Position numbers and translations under genes: made by a program. From Bacillus sp. EB600 (GTDB taxonomy: Bacteria > Bacillota > Bacilli > Bacillales > Cytobacillaceae), in assembly GCF_024494385.1 (NCBI RefSeq), contig NZ_JAEVLT010000005.1:124001-188000 (forward strand): a DNA stretch of 64,000 nt, written 5' to 3'. Numbering within the stretch: position 1 is the stretch's first letter; each line of letters begins with the position of its first letter. The notes under the pieces were generated by a model. That model did not search any database. It saw nothing but the letters and a program-made list of their open reading frames with translations, and was not told the DNA's origin. Shown in pieces: positions 45,295 to 53,866 of this stretch.

Positions 45295-46280
45295 TAATTT
45301 TCACCTCCGTCTGAATCTTTGTTACTCATGTTCATCGATTTTCCCTCTGCCTGACCATCCATTTTCATTGGTTTATTATCAGGCTCTTTAAAAATTTGTC
45401 CAGGATAATCGTGGTTTTTGTAGAGTTCAGGGAATGTATACGTTTTTGAATCCATCTTTGAATGGTCGACAAAAGCTAAGTGTGTGCTAGAGAAGGTTTC
45501 TCGTCCAAGGTTAGATGGTTTTAAAAGGTCCACATATTTTTTTTCAGTCAGTTTCGGTTCTTTGGCCTGAACATCTTTAACCCACTTATCAAATGATTGC
45601 GGAGATTTTGCCTCAACTGTGAATTCCATACCGGCATAGCCTTTGCCGTTAAAGTTCGTGTTTCTACCAATGTATTCTCCAGGTTCATCTGCAGTAAGGT
45701 ACATTTGTGTTTGCATTTTCGCCATGGTGTACTTTTGACCGCCTAATTGTGGTACCCAGAAAGATTGCATTGTTCCGGCAGATGTTAGTTTGAATTTAAC
45801 AGGTGTACCAACAGGAATGTTGACATAGTTCACTGTTTCAACCCCTTGTTCCGGATAACTGAAAATCCACTTCCAATCTGCAGATGTGACATTGATGGTG
45901 ATAGGCTTTTTGTTTTCGTAGCCTTTTGGAACCTTTTCAAGGTTGTAAATTGTAGTGAAAGTTGGAATTGTTAATGCAATGACAATAATCACAGGAATCA
46001 TTGTCCAAATGAACTCTAATTTTGTGCTGCCATGTTCTTCCGGTGGTTCGTAGTTTTTATTGTCTGGTCTCTCACGGTATTTCCAGATAATAAAGCCAAA
46101 TAATCCGAAAATAACAATAGTAATAAGTGCCATAAATACGAGTGACCAGTTAATTAGGCCGAGGATCTCTCTTGCAGCAGGCCCTTTTGGATCAAAAACA
46201 GCCATGTTGTAGCTACAGCCACTTAGGATAAAAACTGGTATTAGAGCTAAAATCGAAATAAGTAAGCTCTTTTTGGTCAT
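45294..46280 (-). CDS. qoxA: Quinol oxidase aa3 subunit II (lipoprotein)
   Basis: Outer-facing subunit of 328 residues. The signal peptide ends with the lipobox LSGC, and two helices follow (about 40-62 and 85-108), then a cupredoxin-like domain (about 125-240). The Cys-x3-Cys ligands of the CuA centre are absent, as expected for a quinol oxidase. The C-terminal 60 residues end in a Met/Lys/Asp-rich tail. ATG 46280 is set by GGGAGGAAG; the longer frame to 46352 is not supported. First gene of qoxABCD. Confidence 0.95.
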   Translation of the reverse strand: MTKKSLLISILALIPVFILSGCSYNMAVFDPKGPAAREILGLINWSLVFMALITIVIFGLFGFIIWKYRERPDNKNYEPPEEHGSTKLEFIWTMIPVIIVIALTIPTFTTIYNLEKVPKGYENKKPITINVTSADWKWIFSYPEQGVETVNYVNIPVGTPVKFKLTSAGTMQSFWVPQLGGQKYTMAKMQTQMYLTADEPGEYIGRNTNFNGKGYAGMEFTVEAKSPQSFDKWVKDVQAKEPKLTEKKYVDLLKPSNLGRETFSSTHLAFVDHSKMDSKTYTFPELYKNHDYPGQIFKEPDNKPMKMDGQAEGKSMNMSNKDSDGGEN

Positions 46281-46576
46281 GTTTGCCTCTTCCTCCCATT
46301 GTTCTGATATTGTAATAAAGTTTTTTGTAGTTGTGACATTTTTCACATACAAATTATAATTTTTGTGGTACCATGCTTAGATCTTATCAGATGTTGTAAC
46401 AATTTTGTGAACGTAATTGTGACAAATTTTTAAACTTTTCTGGGAAATTAATGGGAATTAATAATTTTTTATAATAATAAGTAGATGACATTCAGGATAT
46501 TTTCTTTTTTGAAAATTTCATGAGATAATATAATGTATACATATGCTAAAGAATACATAGGAATAGGAGAATAAAG

Positions 46577-46888
46577 ATGAAATGTAAAATAAACCGCAAC
46601 GCTGCGAAGGAATTAAAGAAGATGCTTGCACAAGAAAAAGGAGAAGGGAAAATATTTCGTGTCTATGTTACCCATATGCATGGTGATCATGCTCATTATG
46701 ACTTAATGTTGGACACTCCAACAGAGAACGATGAAGTTGTTCCTACTGATAAGGATATAAACATTATTCTTGAAAAGGGCAATGAATATTTGGATGGTGT
46801 TTGGATTCAGTATTTCTATGTACCGAAAGAAGAGTGGGTCATTACAAATCCAAGTAAAGATGTTGAAGGTCATGGACACCATCACTGA
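46577..46888 (+). CDS. HesB/IscA-fold protein lacking the scaffold cysteines
   Basis: Small protein of 103 residues with the layout of the HesB/YneR family (iron-sulfur biosynthesis fold: AAKELKKMLAQEKGEGKIFRVYV, then a beta sheet and YLDGVWIQYFYVPKEEW). It has only one Cys, at position 3, and so lacks the three ligands of A-type Fe-S carriers. It is rich in His instead (THMHGDHAHYD and a GHGHHH end), which suggests metal binding of another kind. GGAGAATAAAG precedes the ATG. A terminator lies about 110 bases downstream. Confidence 0.78.
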   Translation: MKCKINRNAAKELKKMLAQEKGEGKIFRVYVTHMHGDHAHYDLMLDTPTENDEVVPTDKDINIILEKGNEYLDGVWIQYFYVPKEEWVITNPSKDVEGHGHHH

Positions 46889-47000
46889 AATGTAAGAGGT
46901 GCGTCCCTTTAGTGAAATCCATCAGTTGCTGGGCGTTGTAGAGGGGCTAATTTATGTAAGTTCAAAGATTTTAATAGTGATTTTTGTGTTTATTAAATCG

Positions 47001-47036
47001 AGGCCGGAGATATTTGTTGATATCTTCGGCCTTTTT
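47001..47036 (+). terminator. Terminator after the HesB-like gene
   Basis: AGGCCGGAGATAT (47001-47013) pairs with ATATCTTCGGCCT (47020-47032), one G-T pair, followed by TTTTT. Confidence 0.88.
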
Positions 47037-47106
47037 ATATATATTCTTCATAAAAAGCTAGAACCTTCCTGTTTATTATAAAAATATTATGTAAACAAAA
47101 AGAGAG

Positions 47107-48420
47107 GTGATCGCTATTAATCATGTTACTGCTTCGAAACACATTTTAGGTGGATTCCAATGGTTGTTTTTTATGTTTGCAAATACTGTGGTCATTCCTA
47201 TAACAATTGGTGATGCCTTTGATTTATCTGCGGGTGAGGTAGCCGGTTCACTGCAGCGTTCTTTTTTGTATACAGGTGCGGCATGTGTTCTGCAGGCGTG
47301 TTTTGGTCATAAATATCCGATTATGGAAGGCCAATCAGGATTATGGTGGGGGACGATCCTGAGCCTTAGTGCTTCAGCTTCCGCTGCAGGAATAAGTCTT
47401 AGTGATCTAGGAGGTGCACTCACAACCGGGATTATGTTGTCCGGTGCAATTGTCCTTATTTTAGGTGCACTTGGAATAGGCAATATTTTAAACCGATTAT
47501 TTACTCCTGTTGTGATGAGTACTGTTTTGTTTTTGCTGTCAAGTCAGCTAATTGTTATTTTTACAAAGGGGATGCTAGGTTTCACAGCTGATGGGCAAAT
47601 CAATATAACTATGGCATTACTATCAATATTTTTGATTATTCTCGTTTCTTTTCTTTCTATAAAAGGAAGAGGCATTCTAGGTAATTTTGCAATTCTCATT
47701 GGAATTGTCACGGGGTGGATAATTTATGTGGTTTTATTCCCAAACAATGCTTTTGCTCCCGCAGAACCAGAAATAATCAATTTTTTTCCTTGGGGAAAAC
47801 CCAATTTTCAGATTGGAATTATTATAATGATGATCCTAACAGGTCTTATTAATACAACCAATACAATCGCTGCAATTAAGGGAGCAGAGCCGCTGTTAAG
47901 AAGTTCAACGTATGATCGACAATACCGTCGTTCATTTGTTTTAACTGGGATTAATTCTATTATTTCAGGTTTGTTTGGTTTGGTGCCTTATGCTCCATAC
48001 ATATCTTCCATTGGGTTTCTGCAGTCAACACGTATAACGGCATTGGGTCCTTTTATCCTCGGAGGAATATTGTTTATGATCCTGGGGTTGGTTCCTGTGT
48101 TAGGCCATTTTTTTTCAACTATGCCAATTAGTGTGGGTGATGCGGTTTTATTTGTCGCGTATTTACAATTATTTGGCGGGGCACTTTCAAACTTAAAGGG
48201 ACTTCAATTTAGTTCAAGAACAATTTATCGAATTGCCGCGCCCGTCCTTTTAGGAATTTCGATTATGAATCTTCCCGCTCAGATGTTTTTGTCAATACCG
48301 ATCTTGGTACGGCCGCTCTTAAGCAATGGTTTAATTATGGGAATTCTTACAGCAATTATTCTTGAAAATATTGTTAATTGGGAGAAAGTTGACACTGTCT
48401 TATTAAAACATGACGATTAA
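47107..48420 (+). CDS. NCS2-family purine/uracil-type permease
   Basis: Membrane transporter of up to 437 residues with about 12-14 helices. The family start GGFQWLFFMFANTVVIPI, the motif QSGLWWGT and the later GLVPYAPYISSIGFLQSTRI (in place of the usual PxT/S-type loop) place it in NCS2, near B. subtilis YwdJ. The start is unclear: GTG 47107 is part of the best ribosome site (GAGAGGTGAT), and ATT 47116 sits at perfect distance. The M20 amidohydrolase gene begins 45 bases later, which hints at uptake followed by hydrolysis of a nitrogen compound. Confidence 0.88.
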   Translation: MIAINHVTASKHILGGFQWLFFMFANTVVIPITIGDAFDLSAGEVAGSLQRSFLYTGAACVLQACFGHKYPIMEGQSGLWWGTILSLSASASAAGISLSDLGGALTTGIMLSGAIVLILGALGIGNILNRLFTPVVMSTVLFLLSSQLIVIFTKGMLGFTADGQINITMALLSIFLIILVSFLSIKGRGILGNFAILIGIVTGWIIYVVLFPNNAFAPAEPEIINFFPWGKPNFQIGIIIMMILTGLINTTNTIAAIKGAEPLLRSSTYDRQYRRSFVLTGINSIISGLFGLVPYAPYISSIGFLQSTRITALGPFILGGILFMILGLVPVLGHFFSTMPISVGDAVLFVAYLQLFGGALSNLKGLQFSSRTIYRIAAPVLLGISIMNLPAQMFLSIPILVRPLLSNGLIMGILTAIILENIVNWEKVDTVLLKHDD

Positions 48421-48465
48421 AAGCAAAAGAATTGTTTTTATAAAATTGTTAAAGGGGATGAAGTT

Positions 48466-49647
48466 ATGGAAAAATATTTAACTAATCAGTTAAACGAATT
48501 GGCAGAGGATATAAAAGTAGAAGTGGTCAACTGGAGAAGACATTTACACCAGTATCCTGAATTATCTTTTGAAGAGGGAAACACAGCACAATTCGTTTAT
48601 GATATGTTAGCCTCGTTTGGAAATCTTGAACTTTCACGTCCGACAAAAACAAGTGTTATGGCCCGTTTAATTGGCAAGAGGCCAGGAAAAACATTGGCGA
48701 TTCGGGCTGATATGGACGCGCTGCCCATCCAAGAGGAGAACACGTTTGATTTTGCATCAAAAAATCCAGGGGTCATGCATGCCTGCGGTCATGATGGACA
48801 TACAGCGATGCTGCTTGGAACAGCAAAAATTCTTTCAAGCTTAAAGGAAGAAATTAACGGAGAAGTCCGCTTCTTTTTCCAGCATGCCGAAGAGCTTTAC
48901 CCCGGGGGTGCTGAAGAAATGATTCAAGCGGGAGTAATGGAGGGTGTCGATCTTGTTATTGGTGCACATCTATGGTCACCAATTGAAATGGGAAAAGTAG
49001 GAGTAGTGTATGGTGCAATGATGGCTGCACCTGATACATTTTGGATTACTGTGAAGGGGCAAGGGGGACATGCTGCCATGCCGCACCAAACCGTTGATTC
49101 GATTGCAATTGCTTCGCAAATTGTTACAAACCTTCAGCATATTGTGTCCAGAAATACAGACCCCCTGGATCAATTGGTTATTTCGGTTACACAATTTATT
49201 GGGGGAACCACGAGTAATGTTATTCCCGGATCGGTGGAACTTTGTGGAACCGTCCGTTGTTTTGATGAAAACCTCCGCGAATTGATCCCTCAAAAGATGG
49301 AACGGGTAATTAAAGGAATAACAGCTGCTCATGAGGCGGACTATAAATTTAAGTATGAGTTTGGCTATCGTCCGGTCATTAATGATGAAGAAATTACCAA
49401 AGTAATTGAAGAGACAGTTCGTGAAGTTTTTGGTGAAGAGGCACTTGATCCTACTCGTCCAAATATGAGTGGGGAAGATTTTTCAGCATTTCAGCAAAAA
49501 GCACCAGGCGCCTTCTTTTTTGTTGGAGCAGGTAATCCAACAAAAGGGATTACTTATCCACATCACCATGCTCGCTTCACTATTGATGAAGAGGCACTTG
49601 AAATAGGTATAAAAACATTTATTCATGCAACATTTAAATTTTTATAA
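48466..49647 (+). CDS. M20D-family amidohydrolase/peptidase
   Basis: Metal-dependent amidohydrolase of 393 residues of the hippurate/N-acyl-amino-acid hydrolase group. Metal and catalytic residues are seen in RRHLHQYPELSFEE, IRADMDALP, MHACGHDGHTAMLLG, QHAEE and the last His in PHHHARFTIDEEAL. A dimerisation domain (about 185-300) begins GQGGHAAMPHQTVDS. Well placed RBS AAAGGGGATG. It probably shares a transcript with the NCS2 permease. The substrate is unknown. Confidence 0.93.
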   Translation: MEKYLTNQLNELAEDIKVEVVNWRRHLHQYPELSFEEGNTAQFVYDMLASFGNLELSRPTKTSVMARLIGKRPGKTLAIRADMDALPIQEENTFDFASKNPGVMHACGHDGHTAMLLGTAKILSSLKEEINGEVRFFFQHAEELYPGGAEEMIQAGVMEGVDLVIGAHLWSPIEMGKVGVVYGAMMAAPDTFWITVKGQGGHAAMPHQTVDSIAIASQIVTNLQHIVSRNTDPLDQLVISVTQFIGGTTSNVIPGSVELCGTVRCFDENLRELIPQKMERVIKGITAAHEADYKFKYEFGYRPVINDEEITKVIEETVREVFGEEALDPTRPNMSGEDFSAFQQKAPGAFFFVGAGNPTKGITYPHHHARFTIDEEALEIGIKTFIHATFKFL

Positions 49648-49736
49648 GAAAAGCGGAAGCAATTCGATGTTGACTTATTGTAGGGAGATTGGCGAAGTAA
49701 ACTAGTCGCTGGGCGCTGAAGCTAGACAATAGGAAA
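49648..49736 (-). repeat. Dispersed intergenic repeat, copy D
   Basis: The minus strand reads TAGCTTCAGCGCCCAGCG, then ACTAGTTTACTTCGCC and CTCCCTACAATAAGTCAA, matching copy B over about 85 bases in opposite orientation. It directly follows the M20 gene. Confidence 0.8.
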
Positions 49737-49737
49737 A

Positions 49738-49761
49738 GTGGAAGCGCCCTGGCGCTTCCAC
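49738..49761. repeat. Hairpin attached to repeat copy D
   Basis: GTGGAAGCGCC (49738-49748) is followed after two bases by its exact complement GGCGCTTCCAC (49751-49761). No T-run follows. It is part of the repeat block rather than a simple terminator. Confidence 0.75.
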
Positions 49762-49804
49762 TGAAATTCAAAGTTTCATTTATGAGTCTTATCATTGAAC
49801 AAAA

Positions 49805-49831
49805 AAACAGACTCGATAAAAGAGTCTGTTT
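49805..49831 (-). terminator. Terminator of cspD
   Basis: AAACAGACTC (49805-49814) and GAGTCTGTTT (49822-49831) form a perfect stem; a run of seven Ts follows on the minus strand. Confidence 0.88.
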
Positions 49832-49845
49832 ATACTATTCTTATG

Positions 49846-50046
49846 TTAGGCTTTGTGTACATTTGTTGCCTGTGGTCCACGCTGACCTTGTTCAACGTCA
49901 AAGGTAACTTCCTGACCTTCATCAAGAGTTTTGTATCCTTCTCCTTGAATCGCTGAGTAGTGGACAAATACATCTTCGCCGCCTTCTCGCTCGATAAAGC
50001 CAAAGCCTTTTTCACTGTTAAACCATTTTACTTTTCCATGTTCCAT
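49846..50046 (-). CDS. cspD: Cold-shock protein, CspA/CspD family
   Basis: Nucleic-acid-binding cold-shock domain of 66 residues, the full family length. RNP1 is KGFGFIE and RNP2 is VFVHYSAI. It acts as an RNA chaperone that melts mRNA structure. RBS AGGAGG lies at 50051-50060. The 169-bp gap to the divergent ubiB-like gene must hold promoters for both and a leader that may be cold-responsive, but I see no clear cold-box. Confidence 0.95.
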   Translation of the reverse strand: MEHGKVKWFNSEKGFGFIEREGGEDVFVHYSAIQGEGYKTLDEGQEVTFDVEQGQRGPQATNVHKA

Positions 50047-50215
50047 TACGAATGCCTCCTACAAATTACCTGAATTACGATTTATACACTTACCAATATT
50101 GAACAGTTTTGTTCAATAAACATAGCTTGACCTGATCAAATAATTTTTATACTTTAAACATAAAAATTTTTCAACATGAGATAAAAAAAGTATGCTATAA
50201 GAAGGGGGGCTTAAA

Positions 50216-51895
50216 ATGATCCGGAAAAGAATTCGTCACCTTCAACGTTACCGCGAAATCGTGAATGCTTTGATCCGTCACGGCTTCGGCTACATTATTA
50301 AAGATTTGGGCCTTTCTGAACTACTATCTAATCCAAAAAGATTTTTTCCGTCGAAGAGTACATATAACAAGAAATCAACAGGAGAACGTGTACGATTATT
50401 TCTGGAGGAGTTAGGACCAACCTTTGTTAAAATAGGACAGGTTGCCAGCACTAGATATGATTTACTTCCCGCAGAACTGATTACTGAACTGGAAAATTTG
50501 CAGGATCAGGCATCCCCGTTTTCAAATGAGATTGTTCAAAAGATAATTGAAGAGGAACTAGGTCAACCACTCAATCACCTTTTTGCAGAATTTAATGAGA
50601 TACCAATTGCTGCTGCCTCGATTGGGCAAGTCCATTATGCTTTATTGAAGACCGGAGAAAAAGTTGCCATTAAAGTTCAACGTCCAAACATGAAACCGTC
50701 GATTGAGACAGATTTGGAGATACTCCAAGATCTAGCATTACTAGCCGAACAACGGCTCGCATGGGCAGCGCATTATCAAATTAGGGATATTGTGGATGAA
50801 TTAGCTAAATCCCTGCTGGAAGAATTGGATTATACGATTGAAGGTCGAAACTCTGAAAAAATAGCAAGACAATTTGTTGATGATCCTAACATTGTGATTC
50901 CGAAGGTGTATTGGGATTACACAACGAAGAAAGTTTTAACAATGGAATACGTGGAAGGGATTAAATTAAATGAAGCCGAAAAACTAAAACAGGCTGGTAA
51001 TAATCCAAAGGTTTTAGCGAAAAACATTGTCGATTCCATTCTAAAACAAATATTAGTTGAAGGCTATTTTCATGGCGATCCCCACCCTGGAAATGTTTTG
51101 GCCAGAACAGGGGATGTTATTGTTTTTCTTGACTTTGGAATGGTTGGAAGGTTATCTCCCGAAATGAAACACCATCTGGCCTCATTAGTTATTGCCTTGA
51201 TGCGAAAAAAGACTGATGATGTCATAAAAGCGATTATGCAAATGGGCGTAGTTCCGGAGAGTATTGATATCGTGACACTTAGAGTTGATGTTGACCGGCT
51301 TTATGAAAAATATTATGATGCTGCCTTAAGTATGGTCAGCCTTGCTCAAGTAATTGGAGATTTATTTTCAGTTGCATATCGGCACCATATCCGCATTCCT
51401 CCTGATTTAACCTTACTAGGAAAAACATTGCTTACGATGGAGGGGATGGTCGTTAAGCTGGACCCGGAGATAAGTATATTAAAAGTAGCAGAACCCTTTG
51501 GAAGGCAACTGTTATTGGACCGATATGATCCAAAGAATGTTGCCGGAAATGTATGGGATCAGCTTGTTGAAATGGGTGGACTTGTAAATGATTTACCTAA
51601 AACTTTGAAGGACATCTCGCTGATTTTAAAAAAAGGGAAAATCAAGCAAGAGCTATCTTTTCCAGATACAAATAAGCTACTTAAAAAGCTAGACCGGATA
51701 AGTAACCGCATTTCTTTCAGCATCAGTCTGTTAGCGTTTAGTATTGTCTTTATGGGTCTAATTATCGGTTCATCCATGGCTGGAAATAAATCGCTGTTTT
51801 TATTAAAAATACCTGTTGTAGAAATAGGTTTCGGAGTAGGAACGTTTATGTTTTTATGGCTTTTATATACCATTTTTAAGTCGGGTAAATTTTGA
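50216..51895 (+). CDS. UbiB/ABC1/ADCK atypical kinase-like protein
   Basis: Protein of 559 residues. The KxGQ motif is FVKIGQVASTRYDLLP, the Ala-rich nucleotide loop is IAAASIGQVHYA, the Lys is in KVAIKVQRP, the catalytic region is GYFHGDPHPGNVL, and the metal Asp is in FLDFGMVGRL. Two C-terminal membrane helices (about 497-518 and 530-553) anchor it. UbiB proteins help quinone (here menaquinone) metabolism or membrane lipid handling; in Bacillus the role is unknown. RBS AAGGGGGG precedes the ATG. It is a single gene with a terminator. Confidence 0.93.
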   Translation: MIRKRIRHLQRYREIVNALIRHGFGYIIKDLGLSELLSNPKRFFPSKSTYNKKSTGERVRLFLEELGPTFVKIGQVASTRYDLLPAELITELENLQDQASPFSNEIVQKIIEEELGQPLNHLFAEFNEIPIAAASIGQVHYALLKTGEKVAIKVQRPNMKPSIETDLEILQDLALLAEQRLAWAAHYQIRDIVDELAKSLLEELDYTIEGRNSEKIARQFVDDPNIVIPKVYWDYTTKKVLTMEYVEGIKLNEAEKLKQAGNNPKVLAKNIVDSILKQILVEGYFHGDPHPGNVLARTGDVIVFLDFGMVGRLSPEMKHHLASLVIALMRKKTDDVIKAIMQMGVVPESIDIVTLRVDVDRLYEKYYDAALSMVSLAQVIGDLFSVAYRHHIRIPPDLTLLGKTLLTMEGMVVKLDPEISILKVAEPFGRQLLLDRYDPKNVAGNVWDQLVEMGGLVNDLPKTLKDISLILKKGKIKQELSFPDTNKLLKKLDRISNRISFSISLLAFSIVFMGLIIGSSMAGNKSLFLLKIPVVEIGFGVGTFMFLWLLYTIFKSGKF

Positions 51896-51898
51896 AAT

Positions 51899-51927
51899 GA
51901 CCAGGGGAACCCTGGTCGTTTTTTTTC
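51899..51927 (+). terminator. Terminator of the UbiB-like gene
   Basis: GACCAGGG (51899-51906) and CCCTGGTC (51910-51917) pair around GAA and run into nine Ts. Confidence 0.92.
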
Positions 51928-51993
51928 TTAGGAATGAATCCTCACTTTCATTAATAACTTGTATTAGACACCTAAGTAGGATATTACAGTCCT

Positions 51994-52031
51994 AATTCCC
52001 CCAGCAAATTTGATGATGGGGGAATTTTTCA
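51994..52031. terminator. Hairpin between convergent UbiB-like and EamA genes
   Basis: AATTCCCCC (51994-52002) and GGGGGAATT (52018-52026) pair; the plus strand adds TTTC. It may also slow transcription from the EamA side. Confidence 0.55.
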
Positions 52032-52041
52032 ACAGTATTTT

Positions 52042-52905
52042 TCAGTATCTTGAAAATAAATAACAGCCGGTAATGACGATGATGCTTCCGCCCAGCTCTG
52101 ACCATGTCATCGTTTCCTTCAAAATAAAAAAAGCAAGGATGGCTGTAAAGACAGGATTAAAGTTTAAAAAGATTCCTGATTTGGTCGCACCTACTTTTTG
52201 GACCCCAATATTCCACAAGAGCATACAGACAACGGTTGAAACTATTCCCGTATAAAGGAGCGAGAGAAGGAAGGGAGTGTCGATTGCCGTAACCTGAAAA
52301 GTTGAGAGGTTAAATGGAAGGAGCATTATTACTCCAAAAACTCCGGAATAAAAAGTTGCAAAAATTGGCGACACTTTTTTCATTGCCCATTTTCCACAAA
52401 CAGAGTACATACCCCACAAGATCACTGCAGCAATCATCCACAAATCGCCTGAATTAACATGAAGGGATAATACACGGCTTATCGTACCTTTTGATAGGAC
52501 AATCACCACCCCGAAAAGTGAGAGCAGCATTGCAAACAGTTGGCGGAAATTGAGCTTTTCGTGAAAAAAGAGGACAGATGAAACGGCAATTGAAAGCGGA
52601 TTTAAGGTCGAAATTAAGCCAGCATTGATCGACGAAGTCCGCGCCAATGCTAAAAATTGAAAGATATTAAAAAACACGACACCTGTTACCCCCATTAGCA
52701 ATAACGGAAGAACGGAATCCTTAGGTGGCAGCAGTTTTTTCTCTTTCTTTACTAACAAGGGAAACAGAACGATAATAGCGATGATCCATCGCAAAATAGT
52801 CAACGTCATTGGGGATGCATGACCAACAAGAAATTTGCTGTAGACAAAATTCCCTCCCCATAAAAAGCTCGTTAACAACAGAATCAAAATGTAATAAATG
52901 GGCAT
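52042..52905 (-). CDS. EamA/DMT-family transporter
   Basis: Ten-helix drug/metabolite transporter of 287 residues, built from two EamA repeats (about 5-135 and 150-285). SFLWGGNFVYSKFLVG in repeat one and AVILWGMYSVCGKWAM in repeat two show the duplication, with the matching end ETMTWSELGGSIIVITG. AAGGAG precedes the ATG. Substrate unknown; efflux of an amino acid or similar small molecule is common for the family. Confidence 0.92.
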   Translation of the reverse strand: MPIYYILILLLTSFLWGGNFVYSKFLVGHASPMTLTILRWIIAIIVLFPLLVKKEKKLLPPKDSVLPLLLMGVTGVVFFNIFQFLALARTSSINAGLISTLNPLSIAVSSVLFFHEKLNFRQLFAMLLSLFGVVIVLSKGTISRVLSLHVNSGDLWMIAAVILWGMYSVCGKWAMKKVSPIFATFYSGVFGVIMLLPFNLSTFQVTAIDTPFLLSLLYTGIVSTVVCMLLWNIGVQKVGATKSGIFLNFNPVFTAILAFFILKETMTWSELGGSIIVITGCYLFSRY

Positions 52906-53183
52906 TTGAGTTACTCCTTACTATTTGAGAAAAGCTAGAAAATTTCTAAAAGAAAGATTAAATTTTACAATCACATTTTAACAGATTTTAAATATTTTAA
53001 TGTATGATTATTTACAGATTGTAAAAAACAACCATTTGTAAAAGATTGGGTAATTGGAGAGGAACATGTATTTGATGAAAAAACAGAATATTCCTGAAAA
53101 GTTCTTTTGAAAAAGAAAAATATCGTTTCTTTAAGGGATAAAACAATTACTTACTAAATTATGATGGGATAAGGGGGATTTTT

Positions 53184-53666
53184 TTGGACATTCGGGTGAT
53201 TAAAAGGGAAGAGATAAAGGTAGTCGGTATTGCATGGAATGGCAGCTATTCACAATTAGACCAAATTCCAAAATTGTTTTCGCAGATGAATGAACGATTG
53301 GAAGAGGTGGTGTATCAAAAAAATCATAATATTTTTATTGCACCTTTCCATGGGAGAGAGACAGAACTGACTTATTATGTGACTGTTCCAGTCGAAGAAA
53401 TTAACTATGTACCTGAGGGAATGCTTGGTTTTACAATTCCTGATAAAAGTTATGTATTTAGTACCCACTCTGGAAATGCAGCAGAGATTGAAAATACATA
53501 TAAACAAATGCTTGCGTGGATGGAAGAGTATGGTTATGAGCAGGATCATCAGGCACTATGCTTGGAGGTTTACAAAGCAAATATGATTGAAAATCGAGCT
53601 TATGCTGATCAGTTCCAGGTTGAAATCTATATACCCGTAAAAAAATATGCAAGGATTCATTATTAA
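53184..53666 (+). CDS. GyrI-like/effector-binding-domain protein
   Basis: Protein of 160 residues that is one AraC-type effector-binding (GyrI-like) domain without a DNA-binding part. IKREEIKVVGIAWNGSYSQLDQIPKLFSQM begins the fold, and the duplicate half ends in FQVEIYIPVKK. These stand-alone domains bind small molecules or are weak hydrolases. TTG start is set by AAGGGGGATTTTT. The 278 bases upstream contain a 14-codon ATG frame at about 53067 with a fair ribosome site, not called as a gene. Confidence 0.8.
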   Translation: MDIRVIKREEIKVVGIAWNGSYSQLDQIPKLFSQMNERLEEVVYQKNHNIFIAPFHGRETELTYYVTVPVEEINYVPEGMLGFTIPDKSYVFSTHSGNAAEIENTYKQMLAWMEEYGYEQDHQALCLEVYKANMIENRAYADQFQVEIYIPVKKYARIHY

Positions 53667-53866
53667 TAAGCTGAATTAATGAAAATAATCGTTCTAATTC
53701 TAAACATTTTCTAACAATTGGATGTCTATTCACTAAATGACCTAAGCATTTGGTAAACTAACTTCACGGGGAAAGAATATTTTTCTTTCTTCCTTTTTCG
53801 AAACATAAATGTGAAGTATTGAGCAATTGACAAATTATGGATTTTGCGTGAATGGGTGTGCTAAAA

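Noticed and set aside
46920..46945. Text GTTGCTGGGCG that recalls the dispersed repeat
   Set aside because: Only about eight bases match; too short to call a copy.
53067..53111. 14-codon ATG frame with a GGAGAGG site upstream of the GyrI-like gene
   Set aside because: Could be a leader peptide, but no regulatory pattern such as codon runs or alternative hairpins was seen.
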